Assembly (NCBI GenBank): GCA_963662155.1
Contig: OY759266.1
Location: 57,173,010 to 57,237,009, forward strand
Reading direction: 5' to 3'
From: Lamellibrachia columna
Lineage: Eukaryota > Annelida > Polychaeta > Sabellida > Siboglinidae
DNA length: 64,000 nt
Shown here: piece after piece, positions 1-30,174 of the stretch
Layout of the letters: the number at the start of each line of letters is the position of its first letter
How positions within the stretch are numbered: the first letter of the stretch is position 1
Position numbers and translations under genes: made by a program
The notes under the pieces: generated by a model
The model's database searches: none
Seen by the model: only the letters and a program-made list of their open reading frames with translations
What the model was told of the DNA's origin: nothing

Positions 1-195
1 ACACAATATTATCATAAACATTTTCAAATGTAATCTTTCTGATTGGTCTCCTCTTAATCTCCTGTATTCCTGTGAATGCACACCATATCTGTTTACGTGT
101 GTTTATAGGCAACATATATGAACCCTGGAATCAGCTTATTTGCTCTTCTTTGTTTTCTTTCCAGCTTGTTTATGTTCTTATGGTATGACCTGTGA
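1..195 (-). mobile_element. LINE-A remnant (CR1/L2-like), reverse transcriptase C-terminal part
   Basis: Read on the - strand this stretch gives a decayed match to the LINE-A protein seen intact at 47.7-48.1 kb: a segment like NKLERKQRRANKLIP, then after a damaged stretch RRLRGDQ. In the better copies these are DKLERIQRRATKIIP and ETRRLRGDQ. The copy is cut by the left window edge and has lost its frame between the two blocks. LINE-A is a non-LTR retrotransposon; this piece lies downstream of the polymerase core and has no activity of its own. Confidence 0.6.
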
Positions 196-354
196 TTGTA
201 TGCTAATGATACATAACAATGTCTATATACAAACTAATATAATTAGCTCCATATCCTAATGCTTTATTTTATTATTCTCCAAATTAACCTAATAGTTTGG
301 TTTCACTTTGAAACCGCAGAAACTGAGTCCTCTGAAACATTCATAGCTTCACAA

Positions 355-394
355 TGTGTGTGCGTGCGCGCGTGCGCGTGCGTGCGTGTGTTTG

Positions 395-437
<43 letters not shown>
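355..437. repeat. (TGCG)n microsatellite
   Basis: Alternating TGCG/TGTG tract. The same tetranucleotide recurs near 17.55, 46.57, 47.26, 52.58 and 54.18 kb. ORFs through it (CVRACVRA...) are artefacts of the repeat. Confidence 0.9.
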
Positions 438-2043
438 CTGTGACGCGCTTGCAGGACAAATGAGGTTTACAAAGCGACTGCTACTACCATTTGTTGATCA
501 CATAAGACATCATCACAAAAAGAGATTCACCAAGGAATTCAGAAGTAGACTTGTGATTCAGGAAGCTTTTGTGACCAGTGTGCTCAAACACTCCAAACGA
601 ATGTCAGCCACAAACGTCTACGTGACATCGTCAACGTGACAGACAAGAAGGAAACCTGATGCTTATGGTCGACAGAAGGACGTAGTAAATGGGCAGTCCC
701 TTCGGTACATTCAAACGGGTATTCCCTTTCCATGTACAGAAACAGATGGTTTCTCAGTTGGTAGGTAGATCTATACTTATTTACGTCATAACAAGACTAG
801 TGACATTCCAACTTTATGACTGCGACTTTATATCTTAGCAATCCAATAAGAGCTAGACTTGGCAAATCACAGTAATGCTAATAATAAGACGAAATCGATC
901 AAACTCTTCCATTTGACATCGTCTTTCCGTGCGTTGTGCGGTAACGCAAGAAATGTGACACGTGAAGACTAAAAGCTTTTTAATGCAACCTTGACGTTTT
1001 GCTTTCGGATGGTAAACACAGATGCACTTTTTGTGTTTCAGTCCACTAAAAAGGTACCTTTCGTGCGAACAACGAAGAAGTAAACGACAAAAACCTCGAC
1101 GTCGGCGCCGATATCGATAACAAAATCAGTTAAATTATAAATCACAACTTTAAACAACAGAGCAGTATTTCAATAAATTATCTTTTTTAGGATCGGTGAA
1201 GCATTCCCAACCCCGTAGGCTTACAAACGGAAAATAAATGCTACACTTATATAGCGCGAAATTTAGTTAAAACTATTCGAGGCACATTACATTACATTAC
1301 ATTACATTACATTACATTACATTAAAATTAAATAATCAAATTACATTAAAATAAATAAATAAAATACCGTATAAAAGAATAATAGTAACTGGTTCCTTGA
1401 TTGGCGTCTGATGCGAGCAATTGTAGTACCGACATCAATGCGTTTTAACATGTTTACGAGCAATGCTCCCCACATGAGGAAATAATTACCAGCTGCACGT
1501 TCCCCGGAGTGCTTGGTTAAACCACTTTTAGCCTGACTCGTAGGATGAACTGTTGGGCAGCGCAGAAGGCGAACATGAAGTCTGCGCAGACCAATCATTT
1601 TCTGACTGACACTTGATGACGACGGAAGTAATACTGACGTCGCTAGAGGCCTTCACGCGCGCCTTATAGAGGCGCTGTCGGTCGCTGTTTCTCACAGTCT
1701 TCCTAACAACGCATCTCTATGTGGCGTCCTTTGTTTTGGCGTTCTCATATTAGAAACGCATCGTAGCGCTGCCCGGACCAACGTAAACACATCGGTTGCT
1801 GTATGTACTTTTATTCCAATCGGTGACTGATATTTGTGGCTAAGCGTTATTTAATTACCCAATGGTTATATTGACAACGTTGTCAACGCGTGGAAAAACA
1901 TTTTTTATTAACTTTTTTATGTCAAATAAGTGAATGTTGTTTACCATTCTGAACAATGGTCAATTCCTATCATTGTCAATAAACAATCAGTCGTAAACTT
2001 CCTTAAATGTTGTGTGTGAATTGATAGTTTCCTTTTATATTAG
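438..2043. other. No gene seen; short (CATTA)n tract
   Basis: No coding signature on either strand. The only structure is a (CATTA)n pentanucleotide run of about 40 bp at 1284-1325. Confidence 0.6.
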
Positions 2044-2087
2044 CATACATAGTGCACTATTACTGCATACATAGTGCACTATTACTG
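2044..2087. repeat. 22-bp tandem duplication
   Basis: Two perfect copies of a 22-bp unit beginning CATACATAGTGCACTATTAC, followed by CACG. Confidence 0.85.
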
Positions 2088-2104
2088 CACGCATTGCTAA
2101 TTTA

Positions 2105-2240
2105 AATGGGAAAAAAATCATGTGTTTCGGCCTATGCACCTATAAGAGTTACTAAAAGCATAACCAATTGTTACTGCAATTATGAATATCACGCCTGTGG
2201 CTTACTAGGAATCCGTGTTGAACCCTACGTTATGAGTGCG
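2105..2240. mobile_element. Diverged copy of the MITE-like repeat at 14.7 kb
   Basis: Shares blocks with 14697-14840: a purine-rich start ending in ATCATG or GTCATG, then CTATGCACCTA(T/A)AAGAG, then a stretch rich in ACTAAAAGC or AATAAAAAC, and further on GAATAT(C/T)CAC. The terminal inverted repeat seen at 14.7 kb is not clear here, so this is an older or partial copy. Confidence 0.45.
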
Positions 2241-4088
2241 GCATTTTGGCAATATTCGCTCATCAAATGAAATTATGATTGTATACACCTATTTCTATAC
2301 TTGCCAATAGAATATGGCCATGCTATTTGCGTCCAAACTTAATGTATGTAACATATTTTGGCCTTTGTTTACTAAACTAATCCTCTTTCTGACAACACAA
2401 CACGTTTGTTTTGAGATGTTGTGTTGGTTCTGTGTATGACGCCGTATAAATGCACAATTGTGCATGTGGTCTGCGTGTTCGGGGTTTGATTGGCCGTCTC
2501 TTCAGGAATAAAATGCAATTTGATTTGCGAAGCGCAATTGCAGAATTTATGACCGTAGCAAACTATGTTTGCAGAAACTGCGACGCGTGCGTCGAGGTAT
2601 TGATCGCTTGACTTCGTAATTCGGTGGCTGGTTTTGACATCGCGAATTGTTAAGTCGTACAACAGTCGCGACACATATCAGGAATACTAATTGCAAGTAC
2701 CAGTATTATACATGCTATATTACATCAGAGGAAGAGACATAGCAGTTAGAACTAAGTGGGCACGTATGACTGCCAATCTAAGGTATCTTTGGGGTACAGA
2801 GGAGTCTGCGCTTATCAGTCGTCGCTATAACATGGTAGCAAATGCTTGCATATTTGTACTGGTCAAAACTTATTTTTAACGAAATATTCAGGATAAAATA
2901 TCTTGTATAATAACAATATCACCCTCAAGGGATTTTTATGAGATCAAGTGGTTGCTCATTTTCTAAGTCTTTGTTATATTTTAGCATATACTTACAATCT
3001 AATTAATACTATTCAGTCATTGGTTTGACATTAACTTTTTTGTCTAAGTCTTATTTATTTTAAAATAAATAGTCACATGTTTATGTGTTCCCACCACATC
3101 TTATTTTATCTTTGAAGACCACAAGGAACTAAGCGTATTTTGTTTTGATTTTATGTGTTATATTCGATGATATTTTATATATCATACGGTTTTATCATTA
3201 TACATGCATTTTCTTTATGAATAAAGCCAATCCACCAATCAACAATAAAAGCATGACGCATACATGATATAAAAATCGTATTTTAACGATCGCCAAATCT
3301 TTCGCCACCATATTTGACAACCACCGATGTAACTTGACATGGACAATTGCTCATTTATACAGACTTCGAGGCTGTGATGTGTTTATGCAGTACTCGTGTT
3401 GCAGCGTGGGCTCGAGTACCCACGTGTCTCCCTCACACTGCTGTTTCAGTCGCCTAGGAACGTCGCAGTTTTAACAAACGTATCTGCGTCAGAATGTTTG
3501 TCATTCGCCGCCTGCGCGTGTCCCCACATAACATCACATGTGACACTGGCTGGCCAACCAGGTAGATACGCAATAACCGCAGTGTATCTGATTACTTCCC
3601 AGATAATGTGTGTTGGTTGGTATTCGAGTAATCATGTCTGCCAGACGGTGAACTGTGAAACGCTCGGGTTTGTTGTAAACGACAAGATAAACGCTATGAA
3701 AGAGCCGTCAATCTACCTTTATATTTAGATTTTATTAATTTATGTCGCTAGACTGCAACTAGCGTTGACCAATTGACGATGTGACACGAACGATTCTTGG
3801 AGGTGTTTCGGCAAACACAATTGACAGAAAATAAGAATGCAGATGTACAAAACGCTCAATGTTTGTAATTTCAGAGTTCGTTGTCTCGGCCGTGAGCAAG
3901 AACGAACATCGCTGATCTCAGAGTTGTCATCCTACGCCTCATCAGTAACGTGTAAGTTCTTTATAAAGACATAACTATGAAATAGTCTGGCACGTGTCAT
4001 CTGAAGGATACTCTCAACGCATTTCTCCGTGACCGGTTAGATTCGGTGTCTTTTGAAGACAGTCCGACCATCGGTACAAGAAAAAGGC
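2241..4088. other. Upstream region of the receptor gene; no other gene seen
   Basis: No coding exon or protein match recognised. A GTAAGT donor-like site at 4089-4094 (GGC/GTAAGT) could end an untranslated first exon, with TTTTCTTCAAG just downstream as a possible acceptor. No TATA box or other core promoter could be assigned. Confidence 0.35.
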
Positions 4089-4101
4089 GTAAGTTATTTT
4101 C

Positions 4102-4315
4102 TTCAAGTCGGCGTGCTATCGTAAATAACTGACCAGAATATTTGTTTCAAGTCGGCGTGCTATCGCAAATAACTGACCAGAATATTTGTTCCAAGTCGGC
4201 GTGCTATCGCAAATAACTGACCAGAATATTTGTTTCAAGTCGGCGTGCTATCGCAAATAACTGACCAGAATATTTGTTTCAAGTCGGCGTGCTATCGCAA
4301 ATAACTGACCAGAAT

Positions 4316-4317
<2 letters not shown>
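4102..4317 (+). repeat. 44-bp minisatellite, five units, in the 5' leader of the receptor gene
   Basis: Units begin at 4102, 4146, 4190, 4234 and 4278 and start TTCAAGTCGGCGTGCTATCG. They contain no ATG. The fifth unit is cut after GAATAT, and the next bases GG make the receptor ATG (4316-4318) at the repeat edge; in the other units the same position reads ATTTG. The unit length is not a multiple of three, so this is leader rather than coding sequence. Confidence 0.9.
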
Positions 4318-21494
<17,177 letters not shown>

Positions 21495-21672
21495 TAGGGA
21501 ATGTACAAACGAACAAACGATTTTCATTGGTTAAATGAAATACTGTTTTACGAGATATTACAACAATTAATGAGTGGTATTTATAACATACGAGTTGTTA
21601 AAAAGAATATCCACACAAAAACGCGTAACTATCGTGATTTTTCATCACATAATGTTCTCGATATGCCGATGA

Positions 21673-21678
21673 AATAAA
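21673..21678 (+). promoter_or_regulatory. Candidate polyadenylation signal of the receptor gene
   Basis: AATAAA 179 bp after the stop codon, the first such hexamer downstream. Confidence 0.45.
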
Positions 21679-21699
21679 ACATGGTAGTGTTACGACATG

Positions 21700-22942
21700 C
21701 ATAGAGACCGTTTCACTACCATTAAAGGCCAACAAATAAATCTTCCCAATTGAAGGTGAAGCAACGTTTTTACCAGATGATTGTCCTGTAAAACTCCCGT
21801 TTTATATAATGTCTAATGAAATATGCTATACTATTCTAATACAGATTAAAAGGTTAAGTATAAGTGGGGCATTTTAATTATGCGAAACCCCAAATAGCTC
21901 TATATCAGTTAACCAATGGAAATCGTTGTACATTATATTTGAATTTGCACCATATTACTCCAAGAAACTTGTTATTAGCAAAGACAGAAACGAGCACGTG
22001 TCCAATGACCAAGAAGCACCGGTTAAGGGGGATGCTTCACATAGCATGTTGACGGCAGTTTGGGGAGCAGAGTTGATGCGTCACCTGTCTATGACGGCTC
22101 CAACTCACAGCTATTTAGGAGGTGTCAGGGTTTTTGCGACGTTATCCGATATTGACCTTTCAGCGGACCGTTTAAACCACGAGATGTCAACTACGTTCTG
22201 GAAGCTATAAACATTACTCAAACTTATAGGCATAATTATGTATTCTAACATTACATGTACTTAGTAGATGTTATTTATACTTTATTCAACATATATGGTA
22301 TGCATAATTTCATTAAAGAATACGTTAAGTATGCAAAAGCCCGTTATTTCCGATTATTGTAACAACCAGACGACTGCAAACATTTGCAAGAGAGTGCATC
22401 ATTCGTGGCATGCGCGAAACACGAAATCTGTTATCCGCTGAAAGGTCAATTGTTTTACTTTGTACTTAGAAATATACATTTGATATATATATATAAAAAA
22501 CAATATTTTATTATTAATTTCGACTGCTGACTTTGTTTTACTATCGACAAAAAGCATTTAATATTTGCAGCACTCTGTGTTTGTTCCCGTGTAGAGGATA
22601 GTTTTATTGCTCCACTTATTACCAAACCGCATTTTGGCTGGTTTCTCTCATATCCATGGAAACGCGCCGTGGCAACGCAATATTCCGTGAAATATTTTGT
22701 TTCACCCTTCTATATTCTAAAAAAGTAGACGTCTTATAATAAAATTACTTTGCATAAAATGTTTCCCGTACATGCAAGTTCTTGGTTTGGCACGCACCGT
22801 CTTTTGTGGCGCATTCAAGCAATCCCATTTTGCCTAGTGACGACGACACTAAAAGTCTAAAATAAAAAAATGTATACTGTAAGAGTATTTACAATAGGGT
22901 CAATCAACTACCTTGTTCCGCAGTCGATGTCACGTATTGCTT
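21700..22942. other. No gene recognised
   Basis: Overlapping ORFs at 21864-22210 have no recognisable domain. Otherwise AT-rich. Confidence 0.5.
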
Positions 22943-23121
<179 letters not shown>

Positions 23122-23128
23122 TATATAA

Positions 23129-23181
<53 letters not shown>

Positions 23182-23184
<3 letters not shown>

Positions 23185-24093
23185 TTTTGTACTTTTTATT
23201 TGTACAACCACATATCAGTAATAATATAACACATATATAATGCTGGTATTATGTTGGTTATCAGTTGTGAAGCACCAGGTCGAATGTGTGCACACGATGT
23301 CAGCGCAATACGAAAATTAAGAATAACTCTGAATCGAACAATTAAAAACCAACAGCCAGACACGACACCGAAACGCACTAGTAGCCAACATCGCGGAAAG
23401 ACAAAGAACCACATTCTGAAGAGGTGTACTTATTTGGATGCGTTGAAATATGAACTGAACTATCTAAATATATGTTCAAAACACCCGATGTAGTGAGTAG
23501 GCACCTACCCTAAGTTTGGATTCTGGGCGGACTATTGACCCAAAATCTACGCAGAATCTACCACAAATATAAACACACAAGATGCGCCAATAAACACGTC
23601 TTAGACTTAGTACCTGAGGCTGAGCTACAACGAAATGTGTGATGTATGTAATCGAATGTTATTTCCTGTGTATATACATTTTAACAATGACATTGTTTGT
23701 ATAGTGTGTAGTTGTAATTCAACATGAACAGTAAATACATGCCGCTGGAACGGTCCAACTTGGAAATACTATTTGTTGGTTGATCTTTGTACAGACGTAC
23801 GCACTGCTTAAATACACACTTTTGTCAACTCAAAAGAAGACGCGTCGTAATAATAATGACATCACAACATTGACGTTACAATGTTGCGGAGAATTCGTTA
23901 ACGTAAATGATGCACGCTGCTAGCCTTCTTTTAGTGTGTATATATACATTCCTCTAAATGCCAGTATTATCACACAAGAATATCAGTCTACGTCACGAAT
24001 TTGATCATTGTGTTGGAGTTTTTCTATTCCCTAGGCTGGATGGAATTCGGTTTTCAGTTAAACAGTAGCGCCATCGTTTTTTCTGCGAACACC
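23182..24093. other. No gene recognised
   Basis: The ORF at 23251-23493 has no recognisable motif. Confidence 0.5.
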
Positions 24094-24195
24094 CGCCACT
24101 CCCCCACAGTGGCGCCACTCCCCCGAAGTGGCACCCCCCCCCCACAGTGGCGCCACTCACCCACAGTGGCGCCACTCCCCCACAGTGGCGCCACT
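24094..24195. repeat. About 19-20-bp GC-rich repeat, five units
   Basis: Degenerate unit CCCCCACAGTGGCGCCACTC, in which AGTGGCGCCACT is a perfect 12-bp palindrome. Confidence 0.85.
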
Positions 24196-26394
24196 CAGCA
24201 TATCACCTCTGCCACAACTTAAAGGGGAACTGAAGCAATTTTGTGTTATGCCGTATATTTAAATATATATTAGCTAACTATGCATTAATGGTGACAGATA
24301 CCTGCTAATTTATGAGATAAACTGAAAAACTGATTTTGTTCGAGACAAAAATCGACAAAATGCATCACTGCGTATCGCCATCTTGTTGTCGAAACGAATG
24401 GTTTGAGTCGCGTATATCTAATCAATGTAAATTTTCGATTTTTTGCGATTTATTTCGTAAATAGGCATTCTGGAGCGAAAAAAAAGATATGGGTCTCTGT
24501 TATATATACAAGTGTTTACACACGTGAACAAAATAGCGTTTTTGTTCGTTCCAAATAAAAAAGTTAAAGAAATTACAACAAAACACGCAAAAAATCGTGG
24601 AAAACGCCACATTTCTCGAACACACGAGACGCTAACCAACGAGAATATGCGATAACGTAATACCGGAACTATTTTTTATTTGTTGACAAGATAGATGCAT
24701 CGCTTGTGACAGTTTTACCAGATCTGCTACTAGCGATTAGTGGTTTACTGAACTTCCGTAATAGTTGTCTATCTTTGGAGAAATGGAAACCACAGACGAA
24801 GAGTCTGCTTCGACAGGCCACACGGAAACAACGGTTGACAGTCGTAAAGTGTCACCGAGTGTGCGAGTCACGCTCCAGACTCGTCGGCTTCGCCTTTGTT
24901 GACGTTGGATTCAGGAAATATTACAACAGCGCTTTGACTGTCAACGATTCCTGACTAGGTAATGTGATGTGGTGAACCTGTGGAAATTGCGTCCCGATGT
25001 CTGCGCACGTTGCCTAGTTTACGTTGAGTCATCATGCTGCGCCAAGGAAGCTACCATGCCTAGGGCTAGGCTATGGCTATGGCTATGCAGCACCGTGTGC
25101 CCGACCGCGTTGGTGCTTGCATCACCGTACGAAGGCGAAGACGATGATTTTGTAGTGATATGCACAAACAGAACGGTGCTAGATGTTGGTCTGCTGTCAT
25201 TGCATGATTTGCGTGCCGACTCATTGATTCGTGGGCAGGTCAGTAATTCAATTGTTATCGAATCATTGCCATTTTAATAATCATATTTTTTCTGCATATT
25301 TCTTTTACCTAGCCCGGGACGAGGGCGAGGTCCGAACTACAATGGCAATGCAAGCAGGCTTTTCTCTTTATTTTGTATCTAATCTAATGAAGTGTACCGT
25401 GACTGTATTTTAATATTGTGTTTGATTTTGTGTTGAATAACATTGATGACAATAATAACATGAGGGTTTATTTAATTCATTATGTGAATATATATATATT
25501 CTTAAATGTTACCGTAATCGTGATTGTAATAATGATTGTAATCATGACTACATTAGCAATTGTGATTGCAATAATTACTGTAATCATGATTACATTAATA
25601 TTCGTATTTGTAATCACCCCTCTCTGTAGCACACCACAACACCTTGTTGTTTGATGCAATGTAATAATTTAAATAACAATAATTAACTACTGACAGTATG
25701 TAATGTTCACAGTTTTGCAACTATTATGGTAATTATGGAATTAGTGCTATCAACTAACCCTGACAAATTATATTTCAGGCTCAGGAAAGGCAAGACAAGT
25801 AATGCCATCCTGCGATGTGGGAAGGATCTGTGATGTCTATTCTGAACCGAATTGAATTGATGGAAAGTTTAGCTATGGAGATTGACCTGACACAGGTGAG
25901 TGTACTAATAGTCTGTTATAGACAAATTGTGAGGCACCCACAGTATGCAGCAGGTCGAAAAACAACCTGGAAAACTACAAAAATTCCCACTAAAATATTA
26001 ATAACTGAATGATGTGAATGCCTTCTTATCTATATCCCATTTCTGTCAACAAAAATGTTACCTGCAGCATCTTGCATGTCACTACACACAATTTCATTTA
26101 TATTGAGACCAACATAAAATATATCAGACGTTTATTCACATAGTAAAACAATTACCAAAGAAATAAGGCTAACTAGAACGACTGAAACCAAGACTAAACA
26201 TTGACCTAAAACAGTGACTTCTACCACCGGGAAATACAACCTGGAACATGGATATCACAGTTACACACATCATTATTATGCCACAACATATCAAATATAC
26301 TGGTAGTTTAGCTTAGGAAATAATTAATCTTTATAAAGCCAAGGAATTTTAACTGTTTCACCATCATCATCTGTACCAATGGCAATAGACTACT
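24196..26394. other. Unassigned region; possible gene fragments
   Basis: Short open frames at 24706-24954, 24969-25277 (donor-like CAG/GTCAGT near 25240) and 25815-25897 (donor CACAG/GTGAGT near 25895) look exon-like, but none gives a family I can name and they do not join convincingly. A run of GATTGTAATAATGATTGTAATCATGA-like sequence at 25515-25610 is simple repetition. Confidence 0.3.
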
Positions 26395-26790
26395 TGTTTT
26401 GATTGGACAGTAAATGTACACCAATCATGTGTAACAATATTACTTGTTCTGACTGACAGTAAATGTACACCAATCATGCATACCAATACACTACTTGTTC
26501 CTACCAACAGTAAATGTACACCAATGATCTCATTCTGGAATCTGCACCATTTCACTACTTCTTCTGACAGTAAATGTACACCAATCATGTGTATCCAATA
26601 TACTACTTGTTCTGACTGAATCTACTACTTGTTCCTACCGACAGCAAATGTAAACCAAGCGTCTTATTCTCTACCAAATACACTACTTGTACTGACAGTA
26701 AATGTACACCAACCATCTGTTCCAACACACTACTGGCAGTAAATATACACCAATACACTACTTATTCTGACTGATAGTACATGTACACCT
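26395..26790. repeat. Degenerate tandem repeat, core AGTAAATGTACACCAATCAT
   Basis: About eight imperfect units of roughly 40-60 bp combining CTACTTGTTCTGACTGACAG with the core AGTAAATGTACACCAATCAT. Unit lengths vary and mutations are frequent, so the array is old. Confidence 0.8.
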
Positions 26791-27927
26791 AACATATTCA
26801 ATTCACCTTTCACTCATCCAGGGGTAGAAATCAGCACACTTTCCTCTGACAGACACCCCAGTAAGACCTTGGCTGATAGATCAGACATGAGTGCAACCTG
26901 TGTCACAGTTTATGGCTGTTTGGTGTGTGGCAGGTGCAGAAAAGTGACATAAGTTTTTCTCACGAATGACAAACTTCTTCTCTTTCTCACAGGTGTCGGA
27001 GCTGCTTGAGTCACCCTCGGTTATGTCACTGTTATCACATAGTGTGCATCATCTGCACCAATGTCTTTATTCATACTGAATCTGATGGAAGCTTCACATA
27101 GGAGTAGTCATGATCAACGTTCATTGGTGCAATAATGTCATCCGTGACTACAGCAGCATTCGCAAAGTGTCGCACTTGAAATATCGTTACCGGATCGATT
27201 TACATTTCAGCATCAGTTGTATGTGGTGCCACAGCAGTAGTAGCAGTGATGGCACTAAAGGTGACATCCGTAATGTAAAGATTGACGGCATCACCCGTAG
27301 CGCTGGATGCTTCAAAACTAGTACCTGTACTTGTACGAACCAATGGTGAATCCTTCATCTGAAAAGATTACACATACAGTGACTTGAAAATTTTACAAAA
27401 TTCATCTTTTGCATAATAAAAATTAATCACAATGTGAGAAACTTTCTCTTGTATATATTATTTTTAGAATATAAGAGTGCCAGTGTCATATAGAATATAT
27501 AAAGTAATCAACCACAGGGAAAAGCATTTTCCCTATGGAGCCATGTTAATTCAACCAATGGGTCTTTCACTGATCTCTTAATGTTTTTAATGAATCTGTT
27601 TGGTCAGTTTGACGAATGCCACTGGTAACATAACCAAACGCATGTAACCAAAATTGTAGCATCCTAGCTCCAAAGTGTATTATATTATATAATAAAAATT
27701 GCACTGTTTTCAATGGGCTAGGGAGGTCAAAATTCTATAAGGAGTCCAAATTCCATAACAAAATATGGACCCATAGGTATATTTTCTATGGGGTTCCTTA
27801 TTTTATATCTGACACTCGATTTAGATAACATAATGCATGAATATTGTTATTGGACCAAATGCAGATCTATGCTTGTGACATCTTTACCTTATAAATGCTG
27901 CACGCACACACACATACCTGCCCACAC

Positions 27928-28005
<78 letters not shown>

Positions 28006-28940
28006 GTAAATATATATATAATTATTAGGTATTATACTGAAAGCATCTGCTAGATAGTATGGTGCATTGACAAAAGCCCCTCCCGACAAAAGCCCCACAG
28101 ACATAAGCTTGTTTCAATTCAATTATACTGTTCATGACTGTTGCTGTAGTATACAGAGACAAGATATTGTCATGAATATACTTCAGGCATGTGGTCAATT
28201 CCATTCCGGAATTGGAACTGATCCTCAATTCCAGTTCCGGAATTGGAATTGACTTCAAAAATGTTTTTTTTTTTTTTTGGGGGGGAATTGGAATTGATTT
28301 TGTTGGAATTATTGACTTGATACTGTTAATATTTACCCTTATATTTACTTATATTACTTTTAAAATCATATTTGTCTGCTATTAGCATGTCACCCTGAAT
28401 CTGGTAACAGCCAGGAAGTTGTCAACATTACAGCATAGACACTGTCTACTCTGGTATTGAAACATTGTGACCAAGAACAATATAATCAAGCATTTGCATC
28501 AAAAAGAAATACTAAGTTACTGTAACAGACAGTAAAACCAAAATTAGACCATTCAGGCCTCATTTTCTTTCTCAGTGTACAAGGTTTATTTACAGAGATT
28601 GCCAATTAAGGGCACCTGCCTGCTCATTCCCTTTGTGTGAGAGAGGAAGCCTGCCCCACTTGAATGCAGCCCCTTTTTTATCCAAGCCTAATGTTCAGCC
28701 CACAAGTTTCCCATACTAAACATGTCACTGGCTGTAGGGTTTGCCCTTTGTAGTAATTAAAAATGTCTCCATGGAGAATACATGTTGGAGATTAGGATGT
28801 TGAAGACTCAAACTTTCCAGTAAATTTGATGAAATATCAATGATACCACAACTGATAGCGATATAAATCTGCCTCCTAGTATATTTGCTCCGCCCCAGGA
28901 CATCTGCCCCTTTTTTCTATGAAAACCAAGTGAAAATCAG
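26791..28940. other. No gene recognised; (TA)n at 27929-28000 and a GAATTGGAATTGA-rich stretch
   Basis: Pure TA at 27929-27997. At 28196-28310 there is an irregular GGAATTGGAATTGA repetition with poly-T and poly-G runs; similar words recur at 30310-30390. Coding frames are short and unassigned. Confidence 0.55.
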
Positions 28941-28989
28941 TTTGCAGTTTTATCATTACTACAATAACATAACATTCAATGACAAGTCG

Positions 28990-29600
28990 AAGTCACTTTA
29001 GCCTAATGCAATGGCCTATCCCCTGGAGTGTGTATGAGATGATCTTGTCACCAGTTGTCTTCCAGGTATCATTGATAGTCAGATCAGTGGTGGAAGATGG
29101 GTTCTTGGGGTGATGCTTCCACAAACAGTGGTGGACAGTAACGAGTCAGAGATCAGCTGGTTTGGAGTGCCCCTGGTATTAGCTGCCTTATTTTTTAGGT
29201 CCTCACAGACCTTGGCAGCTTCTATCTGTGCCGTGTCACCATCTTGGTTGCAGGCAGTCTTGTTGATCACATTCTGGATCTGGAGATCAAATCAGTGACC
29301 ACAGCACCCTTGCATGATTAGGATCGACGCTGGCTTCACTCCCATTGAAGAGTAATCTTGTTGGTCCCCTTCTTGGTGTAGGAATGACACTCAAAACATA
29401 GCTTCTGACCTCCTCAGATGCTAGTAGTAATTTCCATGATGAAGTTATAAGTGTTTTCTGACAACTCTGGCTTGTGCATCCAGTTTTATAGAAAAATGGA
29501 GTCACTCCAACTCTCCATGGTAAATGCAATTCAAAAGAAACCTTGTTGAGATGGCTTCTTTCAAATATCCTCAATTGTCCTAACATGTCCTTGTCCTAAT
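28990..29600 (-). pseudogene. Possible FLYWCH/MULE-type transposase N-terminal fragment
   Basis: On the - strand one frame reads DTAQIEAAKVCEDLKNKAAN followed by TRGTPNQLISDSL. This resembles the segment after the FLYWCH zinc finger in many animal MULE-like proteins (an acidic or Pro-rich linker, xVExxKxxxxxKxxAxxTxxxPxQII). Upstream, PTPRRGPTRLLFNG could be the start of the FLYWCH domain, but its Cys/His ligands are not visible and the frame is broken. The match is weak and rests on pattern alone. Confidence 0.3.
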
Positions 29601-30077
29601 GTCACTGACTTCTTCCACAATTGCAATAAAGATAATCCTTTGATTACAGGATCATCTCCAACTACATAAAGTAATTTACTTGGCTGATCTGGCACAAAGA
29701 ACATTAATTGCAATTAGGGTAATATATATCTTGAATTCATGTTCAGAAATAAAAAAAATAAGTTAAAAAAACATTTCTTAAAAAAAACTTACAAATAATC
29801 CAGAAGCTACGGACAGGGGGCAAATGTCCAGATTTTGAAAAAGGCAAGGGGCTAATGTCTGGGGGGCAAGTGACAAAGGGGCAAATGTCCGGGAGGGGGG
29901 CAAATGACCTGGACCCAATATAAACAGGGGAAACTGTTCAAAACTCAGATTAATGACCCAACTGTCCAGGGCTGTCCAAAATGTCTGGTTTTGTTAGCAA
30001 AAATCCAGGAGAGGTGTCGCAGCAGAAAGTACATATGAAATGGCTGGATGCCATTTTAAAGTTTTTTTATGGCAAAC

Positions 30078-30174
<97 letters not shown>

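Noticed and set aside
24706..25277. Possible small gene with a signal-like sequence (MPRARLWLWL...)
   Set aside because: No consistent exon joins, no family signature, and the hydrophobic run is too short and Trp-rich to call a signal peptide.
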